From: Rhodanobacteraceae bacterium ZG21-1
Lineage (GTDB): Bacteria; Pseudomonadota; Gammaproteobacteria; Xanthomonadales; Rhodanobacteraceae
DNA: 64,000 nucleotides
Reading direction: 5' to 3'
Assembly (NCBI GenBank): GCA_021390615.1
Contig: JAJEJU010000024.1
Coordinates: forward strand, 248,001 to 312,000
In this document: positions 1-10,200 of the stretch, piece by piece
Numbering within the stretch: position 1 is the stretch's first letter
How the letters are laid out: each line of letters opens with the position of its first letter
Notes under the pieces: model-generated
Databases searched by the model: none
What the model saw: the letters and a program-made list of their open reading frames with translations, nothing else
What the model was told of the DNA's origin: nothing
Translations under genes and position numbers: made by a program

Positions 1-414
1 GTTGACGATGCCCAGTGCACCGTCGGGACGCTGTACCAGCCAGGTCCAGCCCGAACCGAAGTTGCCGGCGGCGGACTTGGTGAACTCTTCCTTGAAGCTG
101 GCGAAGGAGCCGAAGGCCTTGGCGATGGCGTCGGCCAGCTTGCCGGTGGGCTCGTGGCCGCCCTTGGGGCTGAGCGAGTGCCAGTAGAAGGTGTGGTTCC
201 AGATCTGCGCGGCGTTGTTGAACACGCCGCCGGAGGACTTCTTGATGATGTCTTCTAGCTTGGCGTCCTCGAACTCGGTGCCCTTGATCAAGTTATTGAG
301 GTTGGTGACGTAGGCCTGGTGATGCTTGCCGTAGTGGTACTCCAGCGTTTCGGCCGAGATGTGCGGTGCTAGCGCATGCTTTTCGTAGGGCAGCGGGGGA
401 AGTTCGATCGCCAT
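1..414 (-). CDS. sodB: Fe-type superoxide dismutase, C-terminus cut by window edge
   Basis: The gene converts superoxide to hydrogen peroxide and oxygen in the cytoplasm. Only the first 138 residues lie in the window; the protein continues past base 1. It starts [10 protein letters not shown], the usual N-terminus of bacterial Fe-SOD. Two iron ligands fall at their expected positions: His27 in EYHYGKHH and His74 in the family signature [11 protein letters not shown]. Residues near 120 read [10 protein letters not shown], as in Fe-SODs. The ATG at 414 is the only sensible start. It is divergent from grxD, with about 115 bp between them, so both may respond to oxidative or iron stress; that is inference. 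The Fe rather than Mn assignment rests on the AAQIWNH signature. Very secure family call. Confidence 0.96.
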   Translation of the reverse strand, partial: MAIELPPLPYEKHALAPHISAETLEYHYGKHHQAYVTNLNNLIKGTEFEDAKLEDIIKKSSGGVFNNAAQIWNHTFYWHSLSPKGGHEPTGKLADAIAKAFGSFASFKEEFTKSAAGNFGSGWTWLVQRPDGALGIVN

Positions 415-530
415 GGTTAGGCTCCTGGGCGTTGGCTGAGGGAGGTCGGATCGAGGCCGCCTTGAGCGGCAGCGGAAGCGCGACTGTTACACTAGCAGTC
501 TGACTGCATTGTAATGATGAAAGCGGTGCT

Positions 531-854
531 ATGGACGTCAACGAACGAATCAAGGCGATGCTCGCCGAGCACCCCATCGTGCTCTTCATGAAAGGCACGC
601 CGGAATTCCCGATGTGCGGCTTCTCCAGTCGCGCCGCCAAGGCGCTGGAGCAGGCCGGCGCGCCCTTCCATGCGGTGAACGTGCTGGCCGATCCGGAGGT
701 GCGCGCGGCCCTGCCGCACTTCTCCAATTGGCCGACCTTCCCGCAGCTGTTCATCGAGGGCGAGCTGATCGGCGGCAGCGACGTGATCGAAGATCTGAAG
801 AATTCCGGCGAGCTTGCGCGCATGGCCAGCGACGTCAGCGGAGTGAAGCACTGA
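531..854 (+). CDS. grxD: Monothiol glutaredoxin, Grx4/GrxD family
   Basis: This is a 107-residue single-domain monothiol glutaredoxin. Such proteins bind a [2Fe-2S] cluster with glutathione and deliver or sense iron-sulfur clusters, often with BolA partners. The active site reads MCGFS (Cys29-Gly30-Phe31-Ser32), the hallmark of the CGFS class. The glutathione-contacting Lys21 (FMKGTPEFP) and the later WPTFPQLFIEGELIGGSDV stretch, cut here for length, are also present. Length and start match the family. Its stop codon overlaps the start of the next gene (TGATG), so the two are probably cotranscribed. Function is established family knowledge; nothing unusual is seen. Confidence 0.96.
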   Translation: MDVNERIKAMLAEHPIVLFMKGTPEFPMCGFSSRAAKALEQAGAPFHAVNVLADPEVRAALPHFSNWPTFPQLFIEGELIGGSDVIEDLKNSGELARMASDVSGVKH

Positions 855-1627
855 TGGCATGGCCGCTGTCCCGCTTGCCGGACGGCTGGAGTCCGGCGCC
901 GGCGATGCTGGCCGATCGCGTGGTGCTGGTCACCGGCGCCACCGGCGGACTGGGGGCCGCCGTGGCGCGCGCTGCGGCGCGTGCCGGTGCGACGGTGGTG
1001 ATCAGCGGTCGGCGCAAGCGCTCGCTCGAACAGTTGTACGACGCTATGCTGGCCGAAGGCCTGGCCGAACCGGTGATTCATCCGCTGGACCTGGAGCAGG
1101 CCACGCCGCGCGACTACGAGGCGCTGGCCGATGGACTGACGCGGGATTTCGGCCGCCTTGACGGCATCGTGCACGCGGCGGCGAGTTTCAGCGGACTCAC
1201 GCCGCTCGCCTTGCACAAGCCCGACGACTGGCTGCGCAGCTTGCACGTGAATGTGTCGGCGCCGTTCGCGCTGACTCAGGCCTGCCTGCCCTTGCTGGAT
1301 ACCGCGGACGACAGCGCCGTGGTCTTCGTGCTGGACGATCCGCAGCGCCTGTCGCGCGCGCATTGGGGCGGCTACGGCGTGTCCAAGGCGGCACTCGGTC
1401 GGTACGCCGAAATCCTGCACGAGGAACGCGACCGCGGCAGTCTGCGCGTGCATGCCTTGCTGCCGGCGCCGATGCGCACCTCGCTGCGGCGGCAGGCGTA
1501 TTTCGGCGAGGACAGCCTGAGCCTGCCGCTGCCCGACGTCACGGCCGAGGCCGTGCTGTATCTGCTCGACCGGGCCGGCGTCGCGGCGCGCGGCAGCACG
1601 CTCGATTTGCGCGCGGTCGTGGCATGA
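854..1627 (+). CDS. YciK-like short-chain dehydrogenase/reductase, catalytic Ser replaced
   Basis: A 257-residue SDR-fold protein. The N-terminal NAD(P)-binding motif is VLVTGATGGLGAAVA near residue 20. The second half resembles E. coli YciK: the stretch LDGIVHAAASF, the active-site Tyr and Lys in GGYGVSKAAL, and a similar C-terminus. Counting back 13 residues from that Tyr, where the catalytic Ser normally sits (FTSSS in YciK), the sequence reads VLDDPQ, so the Ser appears to be Asp. That suggests altered or lost oxidoreductase activity. The substrate is unknown. It overlaps grxD by one base and is followed 28 bp later by a yhgN-like gene, so the three likely form an operon. Start chosen at the overlapping ATG because the frame upstream runs through grxD. 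Confidence 0.85.
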   Translation: MAWPLSRLPDGWSPAPAMLADRVVLVTGATGGLGAAVARAAARAGATVVISGRRKRSLEQLYDAMLAEGLAEPVIHPLDLEQATPRDYEALADGLTRDFGRLDGIVHAAASFSGLTPLALHKPDDWLRSLHVNVSAPFALTQACLPLLDTADDSAVVFVLDDPQRLSRAHWGGYGVSKAALGRYAEILHEERDRGSLRVHALLPAPMRTSLRRQAYFGEDSLSLPLPDVTAEAVLYLLDRAGVAARGSTLDLRAVVA

Positions 1628-1655
1628 GCACGTATCGGCGCAGGCGGAGCTGAGC

Positions 1656-2267
1656 ATGCAGGCGCAGATGACCACGCTGTCCGCGGCGATCCTGCTGTTC
1701 CTGATCATGGATCCGCTGGGCAATATTCCGATCTTCCTGAGCCTGCTCAAGGATGTCGCGCCGAAGCGGCGGCGCCACGTGATGGTGCGCGAACTGATCA
1801 TCGCGCTGATCGTGCTGCTGCTGTTCCTGGTCGGCGGCGAGCACATCCTCAAGCTGCTGCAGCTGAAGGAGGAGTCGATCAGCATCGCCGGCGGCATCGT
1901 GCTGTTCCTGATCGGCATCCGCATGGTGTTTCCGCCCGCCGACGGCGGCGGCATCTTCGGCAAGTCCGGCGAGGGCGAGCCCTTCATCGTGCCGATGGCA
2001 ATCCCCGGGGTGGCCGGGCCTTCGGCCATGGCAGCCCTGCTGCTGCTGACCAGTACCGAGCCAGGCCGCACCGCCGATTGGGCGATCGCGCTGCTTGGCG
2101 CCTGGCTGGCCACGGCGGTGATCCTGCTGTGCTCCACCTATCTGTTCCGCTGGCTGGGCGAGAGCGTGCTCACGGCGCTGGAGCGGGTGATGGGCATGCT
2201 GCTGATCGCGCTGTCGGTTCAGATGTTCCTCGGCGGCATCGCGGCCTACCTGCACCTGAGCGTTTGA
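1656..2267 (+). CDS. MarC/YhgN-family inner-membrane protein
   Basis: A 203-residue polytopic membrane protein of the MarC family (UPF0056), closest by eye to E. coli YhgN. The characteristic first segment LFLIMDPLGNIPIFLSLL is present, followed by a positively charged loop (APKRRRHVM) and about five further hydrophobic segments. The conserved IPGVAGPSAMA stretch lies near residue 115. The family has been called NAAT transporter by homology, but its physiological substrate is not established. It follows the SDR gene closely and is probably the last gene of that operon. No clear terminator is visible after it. The ATG at 1656 gives the usual family length. Confidence 0.9.
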   Translation: MQAQMTTLSAAILLFLIMDPLGNIPIFLSLLKDVAPKRRRHVMVRELIIALIVLLLFLVGGEHILKLLQLKEESISIAGGIVLFLIGIRMVFPPADGGGIFGKSGEGEPFIVPMAIPGVAGPSAMAALLLLTSTEPGRTADWAIALLGAWLATAVILLCSTYLFRWLGESVLTALERVMGMLLIALSVQMFLGGIAAYLHLSV

Positions 2268-2370
2268 AACGCTCGCCTTGACGAATTTTCTTCGCGCAGG
2301 TTCTTTCGCTATCACCCGGCTGTCATAATCAGTGCTCAGCATGTGTGCTGTCCCGTGGAGCCGCTGAAAC

Positions 2371-4083
2371 ATGCTCAGTGTCGAACAGTCCCTCACCGAA
2401 AGGTTGCCGTGGCTGGCGCAGCATCCCGTGATCCGGCGCCAGGTCGCAGGCGTTCTGGGCCGGCTGGCCGACGAGGCCGGCTTCAACCGCGTCTTCGCCA
2501 AGGTCCGCGCGCTGGAAGGCTTTGATTTCGTCGAGCGTTCGCTCGACCTGCTCGGCGTGAGCTCGCACGTGAGCTTGCGCGAGCGCGAGAACATCCCGGT
2601 CGACGGCGGCATGCTGGTGGTGGCCAACCATCCGCTAGGCATCGTCGACGCCCTGGTGCTGCTGCAGCTGATCGGCTCGGTGCGCCGCGACGTGCGCATC
2701 CTCGGCAACGACTGGCTGGCCAGCCTCGAGCCGATGAAGAAACTGCTGCTGCCGGTGGATGTGTTCGGCAAGGGCGCGCGTTCGCGCATGCGCAACATCT
2801 ATCGGGCCCTGGAAGACGGCGAGGCACTGATCGTGTTCCCTGCCGGCGAAGTGTCGCGCGTGCGGCCCGGCGGCGTGCGTGACGGTCGTTGGGCCGACGG
2901 TTTCGCCAGGCTGGCGTTGCGCAACAAGGTGCCGGTGCTGCCGGTGCACGTGGCTGCGCGCAATTCCGCCATGTTCTACGGTCTTTCGATGCTGGCCAAG
3001 CCCTTGAGCACGGCGATGCTGCCGCGCGAAGCGGTTTCTCCCGTGAAGCGCCGGATCGGCCTCAGCGTTGGAGCGCTGGTCAGCGCGGAGGAACTGGCGC
3101 AGTGCAGCGGCGATTCGCCGGAGCGAGCGGCCAAACTGATGCGTCGCCATGTGTATCGGGTGGGACGTCATCGCGGCCTGATCTTCGGTGGACAGGCGCC
3201 GCTGGCCCATCCCGAACCGACCGAGCAGGTGGCGGCCGAATTGGCTCAGGCGGAGAAGCTGGCCGATCTTGGCGACGGCAAGCAAATCCGCCTGGTCAAA
3301 GGTTCGCCTGACAGTGTGGTGCTGCGCGAAATCGGACGGCTACGCGAGCTGACTTTCCGCAAGGTGGGCGAGGGCACGGGCGCACGGCGCGATCTCGATG
3401 CCTACGATGCGCACTACGAACATCTCGTGCTGTGGGATCCGCAGGCGTTGCGCATTGTCGGTTCCTATCGGTTCGGCCATGGTGGCCGCATCATCGCCGA
3501 GCGTGGCGTGACCGGCCTGTACACCTCGAGCCTGTTCAATTATTCCCCGGCGCTGGAATCGCGGCTGGCTCAAGGCCTGGAGCTTGGGCGCAGCTTCATC
3601 GCGCCGGCTTACTGGCGCTCGCGCGCGCTGGACCAGCTGTGGCAGGGCATTGGGCTTTACCTGCAGCGCTGCCCGGAGCTGCATTACCTGTTCGGCCCGG
3701 TCAGCATGTCGGTGAACCTGCCGCGCGAAGCGCGCGAATGGATCGCCGCGGCACATCAGCATTATTTCGGAGCTCCCGGCCTGGCCGCCGCGCGCCAACC
3801 CTTCGTGGTCTCGCCGAACGTGATCGAAGTGGTGAAGCTCGCCCTGGCTGGGCTCGATGCGAACCAGGGCCTGGGCAAGCTCAAGCATCATCTGGACGCG
3901 CTGGGCGTGAGTCTGCCGGTGCTGTATCGCCAATACGTCGACCTGGTGGAGCCTGCAGGTGTGCAATTCCTCGATTTCGGCGAGGACCCGGGCTTCTCCG
4001 GCTGTGTCGATGGACTGGTCATGTTGGATCTGGCAGCGCTGAAGCCGGCCAAGCGCGCACGCTATCTGGGCAAGGCGGCCTAG
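2371..4083 (+). CDS. Two-domain acyltransferase, OlsF-like (LPLAT + OlsB-like GNAT)
   Basis: A 570-residue protein with two domains. Residues about 65-270 form a lysophospholipid-acyltransferase domain, with NHPLGIVD (the variant spacing HX5D also seen in hemolysin/OlsF-type acyltransferases) and FPAGEVSR as the second motif. Residues about 300-540 look like the OlsB/hemolysin-type N-acyltransferase, with LRELTFRKVGEG, LDAYDAHYEHLVLWD, LELGRSFIAPAYW and YLFGPVSMS. This arrangement matches OlsF, the bifunctional enzyme known to make ornithine lipid (N-acylation by the C-terminal half, O-acylation by the N-terminal half). An aminolipid or other lipid role is therefore likely but is inferred. 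It stands alone, with about 100 bp upstream of it and a long gap downstream. Start ATG at 2371. Confidence 0.82.
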   Translation: MLSVEQSLTERLPWLAQHPVIRRQVAGVLGRLADEAGFNRVFAKVRALEGFDFVERSLDLLGVSSHVSLRERENIPVDGGMLVVANHPLGIVDALVLLQLIGSVRRDVRILGNDWLASLEPMKKLLLPVDVFGKGARSRMRNIYRALEDGEALIVFPAGEVSRVRPGGVRDGRWADGFARLALRNKVPVLPVHVAARNSAMFYGLSMLAKPLSTAMLPREAVSPVKRRIGLSVGALVSAEELAQCSGDSPERAAKLMRRHVYRVGRHRGLIFGGQAPLAHPEPTEQVAAELAQAEKLADLGDGKQIRLVKGSPDSVVLREIGRLRELTFRKVGEGTGARRDLDAYDAHYEHLVLWDPQALRIVGSYRFGHGGRIIAERGVTGLYTSSLFNYSPALESRLAQGLELGRSFIAPAYWRSRALDQLWQGIGLYLQRCPELHYLFGPVSMSVNLPREAREWIAAAHQHYFGAPGLAAARQPFVVSPNVIEVVKLALAGLDANQGLGKLKHHLDALGVSLPVLYRQYVDLVEPAGVQFLDFGEDPGFSGCVDGLVMLDLAALKPAKRARYLGKAA

Positions 4084-4548
4084 TACGGCCTCGATGGAAC
4101 TGTGGTGCCGCAGCGATGCAGCGCCCCATGGCTTGTGCGACGCATCAAGTGCTGTCACATTGCCTCGGATGGGGCGGGGCTCACGGGTTTAGTAGGAACG
4201 CGTTGAAATTCTCAGACCGAGCTTTCGACTGATTTCTTCGGCGTAATTCATGCGGACAGCAAAAAGCTTTGTCGGCGTGGAAGCACTGTAAAAATGTTGT
4301 AAAATGCACATGTAAAGATGAATTCCGTCTAGGCCAGAGAGTGATCTAGCGCACTAACGACTGGTTTCGAAGGGGAAAATCGAAACTTCTTGCCTAATCC
4401 GAAAGGGTTAGGCTTTTTTACGCCTCGGATATGGCGCTTTTTCTTACGAATTGGCGCGAATTCGATAAAACAAAAGAAATTTCTTGCGAACTGGATTCGC
4501 AGTTGCCGGGGCGGCAATCAATTCATGACTGACTTTCGGGAAATCACA
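4084..4548. other. Long intergenic region, leader of TonB receptor gene
   Basis: No convincing gene is seen. The middle (about 4260-4320) is AT-rich, suitable for a promoter, with TTGTAAAATG-type runs, but no clean -35/-10 pair could be fixed. Two tandem hairpins occupy 4364-4386 and 4392-4413, the second followed by six T residues. They lie about 130 bp before the receptor start, so they could be an attenuator in the receptor's 5' leader or the 3' end of a separate small RNA. Confidence 0.5.
4392..4419 (+). terminator. Intrinsic terminator/attenuator upstream of TonB receptor
   Basis: GCCTAATCC and GGGTTAGGC pair around a GAAA tetraloop (one G-T pair) and are followed at once by TTTTTT. Just upstream, 4364-4386 forms a second hairpin (GTTTCGA / TCGAAAC) with the loop AGGGGAAAA. 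The unit ends about 130 bp before the receptor start codon. Confidence 0.7.
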
Positions 4549-6999
4549 ATGAAGCGAACCCACCTTTCTGTAGCGATTGCATTTGCCTGTTGCCTGAGCG
4601 CCGGAGCGGCCATGGCACAGAGCAGCAGCACCCCGGATCAGGGCACTGACCCGAATGCGGCGGCGCAGCGCAATAACCCCTCCAGCACCTCGAACACGAC
4701 GACTTCGAACGACACCAAGCGTGCCGTGCAGCAGCTGTCCACCGTGCAGGTGACGGCGCAGTCGCTGGCGCTGGGCGGCGGCCTGATGTCGGTGCAGACG
4801 GCCCCGAAGGCGGTCTCCACGATCACTCGCGACGCCATCGTGCAGGCGGCGCCGGGCGCCACCTTCGTGCAGATGATCGACAGCGTGCCGGGCGTGAACG
4901 CGTCGACCGACGACGTGACCGGCCTGGCCAATGGCAACTACAGCGTGCGCGGCTTCACCAGTGACGAAATCGGCACCACCGTGAACGGCGCGCCGATCAA
5001 CGACAGCGGCAACTACAAGGTGTATTCGACCGAGTACGGCGACACCGAGAACATGGGCGACATCACCGTGCTGCAGGGCTATCCGGACGTGGATACGCCG
5101 ATCGCCGGCGCCGCCGGTGGTGCGATCGCCTGGGTGACCATCGACCCGTCGCACACGGCCGGCGTCGACTTCAGCCAGACCTTCGGCAGCAACGATTACC
5201 GCCGCACCTTCCTGCGCTTCAACACTGGCGACACCGGCCCGGTGCGCTCCTGGCTGTCGTATTCCAAGAACACGGCTGATTTCTGGCGCGGTCCCGGCAA
5301 CTTCGACGTGACCAAGGTGGACGGCAAGTCGGTGTGGACCATCGACGACAACAACTCCATCTCGGCCTCGCTGCAGTACAACCGCGAGATGAATTACTCG
5401 TACAACAGCCTGACCAAGGCGCAAGCGCAGCAGAACTATTTCCAGAGCTATGACCGTACGCTGGAAAGCCCGACGGATTCCTACTACTGGAAGCTGCACA
5501 CCAATCCGTTCAGCAGCTGGCTGGTCAGCCTGGACGGCGAGTTCAAGATCAACGACAACCTGCGCCTGTCGGTGATTCCGTACTTCCAGTACAACAACGG
5601 CGGTTCGGGCGGCGGCACCACCTTCTACGAAACCAAGTACACCGACAACGAGTACAAGGACACCAACCAGGATCTCAACGGCGACGGCGTGCTGAAGGGC
5701 ACCGACCTGGCTTATTCGTACAGCCAGCAGTACACCATGCGCCCGGGCATCATCGCCAAGTTCAACCAGGACTTCGGCCAGGACAACAGCCTGGAATACG
5801 GCGTGTGGTGGGATCGTCCGCGCGAAGAGCAGAGCCAGGTGTTCACCCCGACCCAGAACGGCGTGCCGGCCGACGTGTGGGGCCAGACTGACCTGATCCG
5901 CTATCCGAACGGCCAGGTCCAGAAGGCCTACGACAACTACACGCTGACCGATACCCGCAAGATCTTCGCGACCGATACCTGGACGCCGAACGACCAGTGG
6001 ACCTTTACGGCTGGCCTGGCCTACCTGTGGGAGAAGCGCAGCGGTTTTGCCTACGAGTATCCGGGTGCGACCTATCCGGTCTCCAAGACCAGCCCTCAGA
6101 CTCAGTTCGGCTATGAGGGCGATGCGACGTTCCACAAGTTCACCCCGAGCGCCGGCATCAAGTTCCAGCTGAACGACGAGAACCAGTTCTACCTGGGCGC
6201 CGGCCGTACTTTCCGCGCGCCGATCAACAGCTCGGTCTTCCTCAACGGTGCGGTGGGCGATGCGCCGCAGAACGCCAAGCTGACGGCCAGCACCTTCTCC
6301 GGCAAGCCGGAGACGGCCACCACCGTCGACCTCGGCTGGCGCTTCTACAACGACAAGTTCTCCGCCAACGTCGACGCCTACGAGTCGAACCTCAACAACA
6401 AGCAGATCTCCGGTTACGACAACATCACCGGCGAAAGCGTGTATCTGTCGCTGCCGAAGATGCACATGCGCGGCGTCACCGCCGAGGCCAGCTACAAGGT
6501 CACCGAGAACTGGACGTTCTACGCGAACTACAGCTTCCAGCGCTCGATCCTCGAAGGCAACATCAACACCTTGGACGACGGCATCTTCAACACCAAGGGC
6601 AAGACCTTCATCAACGTGCCGAAGAACTCCGGTTTCGTGCGCGTGAACTTCAAGGAAGGTCCGTTCTGGGCCAACCTGGATGCGAAGTACCGCGGCGCGA
6701 TCTGGGGCGACTGGTCGAATACCCAGAAGGTGGGCGGCTACACCACGTTCAACTTCAGCACGGGCGTGCATCTGCCGGACTTCTCTTCCTGGCTCCGCAA
6801 GCCCTACGTCAAGCTCAACGTGTTCAACCTGACCGATCGCCGCGCCCTGACCAACGCCAACAACATCACCGCGTTCCTGGCCACCAATCCGGGCAAGATC
6901 AAGGACGAGAACGGCACCGTGCTGTACGCCTCCGAGCCGTACTACTCGCTGCTGCAGGACCGCACCTACATGGTCACCTTCGGTGCTTCGTTCTTCTAA
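4549..6999 (+). CDS. TonB-dependent outer-membrane receptor
   Basis: An 816-residue TonB-dependent receptor that imports a ligand across the outer membrane using the TonB-ExbBD proton-motive coupling. The signal peptide MKRTHLSVAIAFACCLSAG ends near AMAQ. A TonB-box-like stretch (STVQVTAQ, about residue 65) precedes the plug domain, which includes QMIDSVPGVNAS and the YSVRGFTSDEIG segment. The rest is rich in alternating aromatic beta-strand sequence and ends in Phe (VTFGASFF), the typical outer-membrane barrel terminus. A Ser/Thr/Asn-rich linker follows the signal peptide. The start was placed at the ATG giving the signal peptide; the frame is open further upstream but that extension includes the leader hairpin. 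The ligand is unknown. A terminator follows. Confidence 0.93.
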   Translation: MKRTHLSVAIAFACCLSAGAAMAQSSSTPDQGTDPNAAAQRNNPSSTSNTTTSNDTKRAVQQLSTVQVTAQSLALGGGLMSVQTAPKAVSTITRDAIVQAAPGATFVQMIDSVPGVNASTDDVTGLANGNYSVRGFTSDEIGTTVNGAPINDSGNYKVYSTEYGDTENMGDITVLQGYPDVDTPIAGAAGGAIAWVTIDPSHTAGVDFSQTFGSNDYRRTFLRFNTGDTGPVRSWLSYSKNTADFWRGPGNFDVTKVDGKSVWTIDDNNSISASLQYNREMNYSYNSLTKAQAQQNYFQSYDRTLESPTDSYYWKLHTNPFSSWLVSLDGEFKINDNLRLSVIPYFQYNNGGSGGGTTFYETKYTDNEYKDTNQDLNGDGVLKGTDLAYSYSQQYTMRPGIIAKFNQDFGQDNSLEYGVWWDRPREEQSQVFTPTQNGVPADVWGQTDLIRYPNGQVQKAYDNYTLTDTRKIFATDTWTPNDQWTFTAGLAYLWEKRSGFAYEYPGATYPVSKTSPQTQFGYEGDATFHKFTPSAGIKFQLNDENQFYLGAGRTFRAPINSSVFLNGAVGDAPQNAKLTASTFSGKPETATTVDLGWRFYNDKFSANVDAYESNLNNKQISGYDNITGESVYLSLPKMHMRGVTAEASYKVTENWTFYANYSFQRSILEGNINTLDDGIFNTKGKTFINVPKNSGFVRVNFKEGPFWANLDAKYRGAIWGDWSNTQKVGGYTTFNFSTGVHLPDFSSWLRKPYVKLNVFNLTDRRALTNANNITAFLATNPGKIKDENGTVLYASEPYYSLLQDRTYMVTFGASFF

Positions 7000-7036
7000 G
7001 CGTTAGATATCTGCCGCAGCCGCGGCTAGTCACAGA

Positions 7037-7065
7037 CCGGCGCCTTCGGGCGCCGGTTTTTTTTT
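7037..7065 (+). terminator. Rho-independent terminator of TonB receptor gene
   Basis: CCGGCG and CGCCGG pair around CCTTCGGG, giving a GC-rich hairpin followed by nine T residues, 37 bp after the receptor stop codon. Confidence 0.92.
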
Positions 7066-7296
7066 GCGCCTTGCTGTGTGATTTTTTGCGAAGTGAGCGC
7101 CAATAGTTACGATTCTGTAATATATTGCGTGTAACTTTGTTAGGGCTCGGGCTCGCGCGGACTCCGCCTGCAGGCCTGAGAAGACAAGAAATAACTGGGG
7201 AATGAGCGACTTGCGTTTGCTTCTCGGGTCTCCCGGGAACGCTTCGTGCGGCGCTCGATACGTAGAAAATTACGAATCACATAGGGTCGATGCCTG

Positions 7297-10200
7297 ATGA
7301 ATACCTCTCTCCGCGCGAAACTGCTGCCGATCGCGATCGCCTCCCTGCTGGCCGCCTCGCCCGTGCTGGCGCAGGACACCTCGTCGGCCATCACCGGCCG
7401 CGTGCTGAATGCCCAGGGCCAACCGGTGGCCGGAGCCACCGTACAGATCGTGCATGAGCCCTCGGGTACCACCCGCACTACCACCACCGACGCCGACGGC
7501 CGCTACGCGGCGCAGGGCCTGCGCGTGGGCGGCCCGTTCGACGTGACGGTGTCGGCCAAGGACGGCAGCAAGACCGAGCAGCACGATGTCTACCTGCAGC
7601 TGGCGCAGGACACGCCGGTCAACCTGACCATCGGCGGCGCCGACATCAAGGATGCTAAGAACCTGAGCGGCGTCACCGTCTCGGCGAATGCGCTGTCCAA
7701 GACCTTCTCCTCGGACAACAAGGGCATCAGCACCAACCTTTCGCGCGCCGAGCTGGATGCGCTGCCGACACCGGGTCGCTCGATCCAGAACGTGGTGCGT
7801 GCGGATCCGCGTGTAGTCATCACCGACCGCGCCCGCGGCGAGATCTCGGCCAACGGCCAGAACAGCCGTTACAACAACATCACGGTCGACTCGATCAGCG
7901 CCAACGACCCGTTCGGCCTGAATGCGAACGGCCTGCCCACGCTGGGCACGCCGATCTCGCAGGACACCATCCAGGAATACCAGATCTCCACCGCCAACTA
8001 CGACGTGGCCAACCGCCGCGGCCTGGGCGCCACCGTGAACGCGGTGACCAAGAGCGGTACGAACGACTTCCACGGGTCGGTGTACTACGCGTTCCAGAAC
8101 GACGACATGATCGGCGACAACCAGAACGACAAGTCCTACACCGGCTTCTCGCGCCAGTGGACCGCCGGCGGCACCTTGGGTGGCCCGATCATCAAGGACA
8201 AGCTGTTCTTCTTCGGCTCCTATGAAAAGAGCACTCAGGTCGGTCCGGGCAGCCCCTACGGCCCGGCCGATTCGGGTGCGGCCTCGCCGATCGCCAACCT
8301 GACCAACGCGCAGGTGCAGCAGGTGCGCGACATCGCCGCCAAGTACGGTCTGACCGACATCGGTTCAGTCGGCGGCGGCAACTCCAACCTCGAAGACAAG
8401 CGCTACCTGGCCAAGCTGGACTGGAACATCGCCGATAACCACCGCGCCAGCTTCACCTACAGCCAGACCAAGGAAAACAAGCCGATCATCACCGGCAGCA
8501 CCACCAACCTGGTGCTCTCCAGCGGCTGGTACAAAACCTCGGTCGACAACAAGGCCTACGCGCTGCACTTCTACGACGACTGGTCGGACGTGTTCTCCAC
8601 CGACACCACGGTGTCGTACTCGAATTTCGAGCAGAACCGCGGTCCGTACAACGGTCTGGCGATGCCGGATATCAAGGTGTACCCGACCAGCTTTGGCAAT
8701 CCGTCGGTGGAATTCGGCACTGAATATTCCAGCCAGGCCAATGTGCTTAAGGTGCGCACCCTGAATGCGGCTTGGGCCGGCACGCTGTACCTCGGCGACC
8801 ATACGGTCAAGGGTGGCGTCGACTTCGAGAAGGACGACTACTACAACCTGTTCGTGCAGAACCTGTTCGGCAGCTATACCTTCGAGGAAACCAAGGACAA
8901 GAACGGCAACATCACCGCCACGGGCCTGCAGAACTTCCTCAACAGCAACTACTACCAGTACTACTACAACCGGCCGGCCAACGGCCTGGGTCTCAACGAT
9001 ACGGCCGCGGCCTATGGCTTGAAGCAGTACGGCCTGTTCCTGCAGGACACCTGGCAGGTCAATCCGAACTTGTCGGTGCAGTACGGCGTGCGCATCGACA
9101 TTCCGCTGATGGGCGACAAGCCGCTGTACAACGGGGCCTTCGCCGCCGCGCCTGGCGTGGGCGCCAAGGGCAACCCGAACCAGGCCATCGGTGGCTTCGG
9201 GCGCAGCAACCAGACCAATATCAACGGCAACCGCGTGGTGCAGCCGCGCATGTCGTTCAACTACACCTTCGACACCGAGCACATGACCCAGCTGCGCGGC
9301 GGCGCGGGCCTGTTCGTGTCGAACCCGCCTGGCGTGTGGATCGGCAACATCTTCTCCAACTCCGGCGTCACCCAGGTGCAGTACAACTGCGGCCCGACTC
9401 AGAAGGCGCCCTGCAACACCAACCTGCCGCCGTTCAGCGCCGATCCGCATGCGCAGAACAACGGCCCGGCGGGCTCCGGTGCGATGACCGTGAACACCGT
9501 GTCGCCGGGCTTCCAGATGCCCAGCGCGTGGAAGCTCAGCCTGGGCTTCGACAAGGAGCTGCCGTGGTGGGGCCTGGTGGCGACGGTGGACTACGAGCAC
9601 ATCAAGCAGCGTGATGCGATCTGGTACCAGGCGATCAACCTGGGTGCGCCGACCGGCGTGCTGCCCGATGGCCGCAACACCTACTACAAGCTGGTCAACG
9701 GCGATCCCAAGGCCACCGGCCAGCAGCCGACCTACAACGCGAATCCGGCGTTCTCGGCCAACACCATCAACCTGGCCAATACCAGCCGCGGCAAGGCGGA
9801 CAACCTGACCTTGGCGCTGAAGAAGTCCTTCAGCAACGAGTGGTCGGGCATGGTCGGCTTCAGCTGGAGCCGCGCCACCGAAGTGAATCCCGGCACCTCC
9901 AGCGTGGCGTCGTCCAACTACAAGTACAACTACGTCATGAACTCCAACGAGAACGTGGCGAGCACGGCGAACTACTCGGTGCCCAAGCGGGTGATCGCCT
10001 CGCTGACCTGGCAGCACAATTTCTTCGGCGAATACGCCACCAGCGTCAGCGCGTTCTTCGACGGCCATTCGGCCTACCCGTACAGCTGGTCGTTCGGCAA
10101 CGACGCGAACGGCGACACCTTCACCAACGACCTGGCCTTCATCCCCAAGCCGGGCCAGGTGGAGTTCCGTCCCGGCACCAGCCAGGCGCTGATCGATTCG

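Noticed and set aside
4444-6771. Very long open frame antisense to the TonB receptor
   Set aside because: It mirrors the codon structure of the real receptor gene in GC-rich DNA, has Val/Glu/Arg-biased composition and no ribosome site; the same holds for the long antisense frames over uvrB, pheT, the NRPS and the Oar-like gene.
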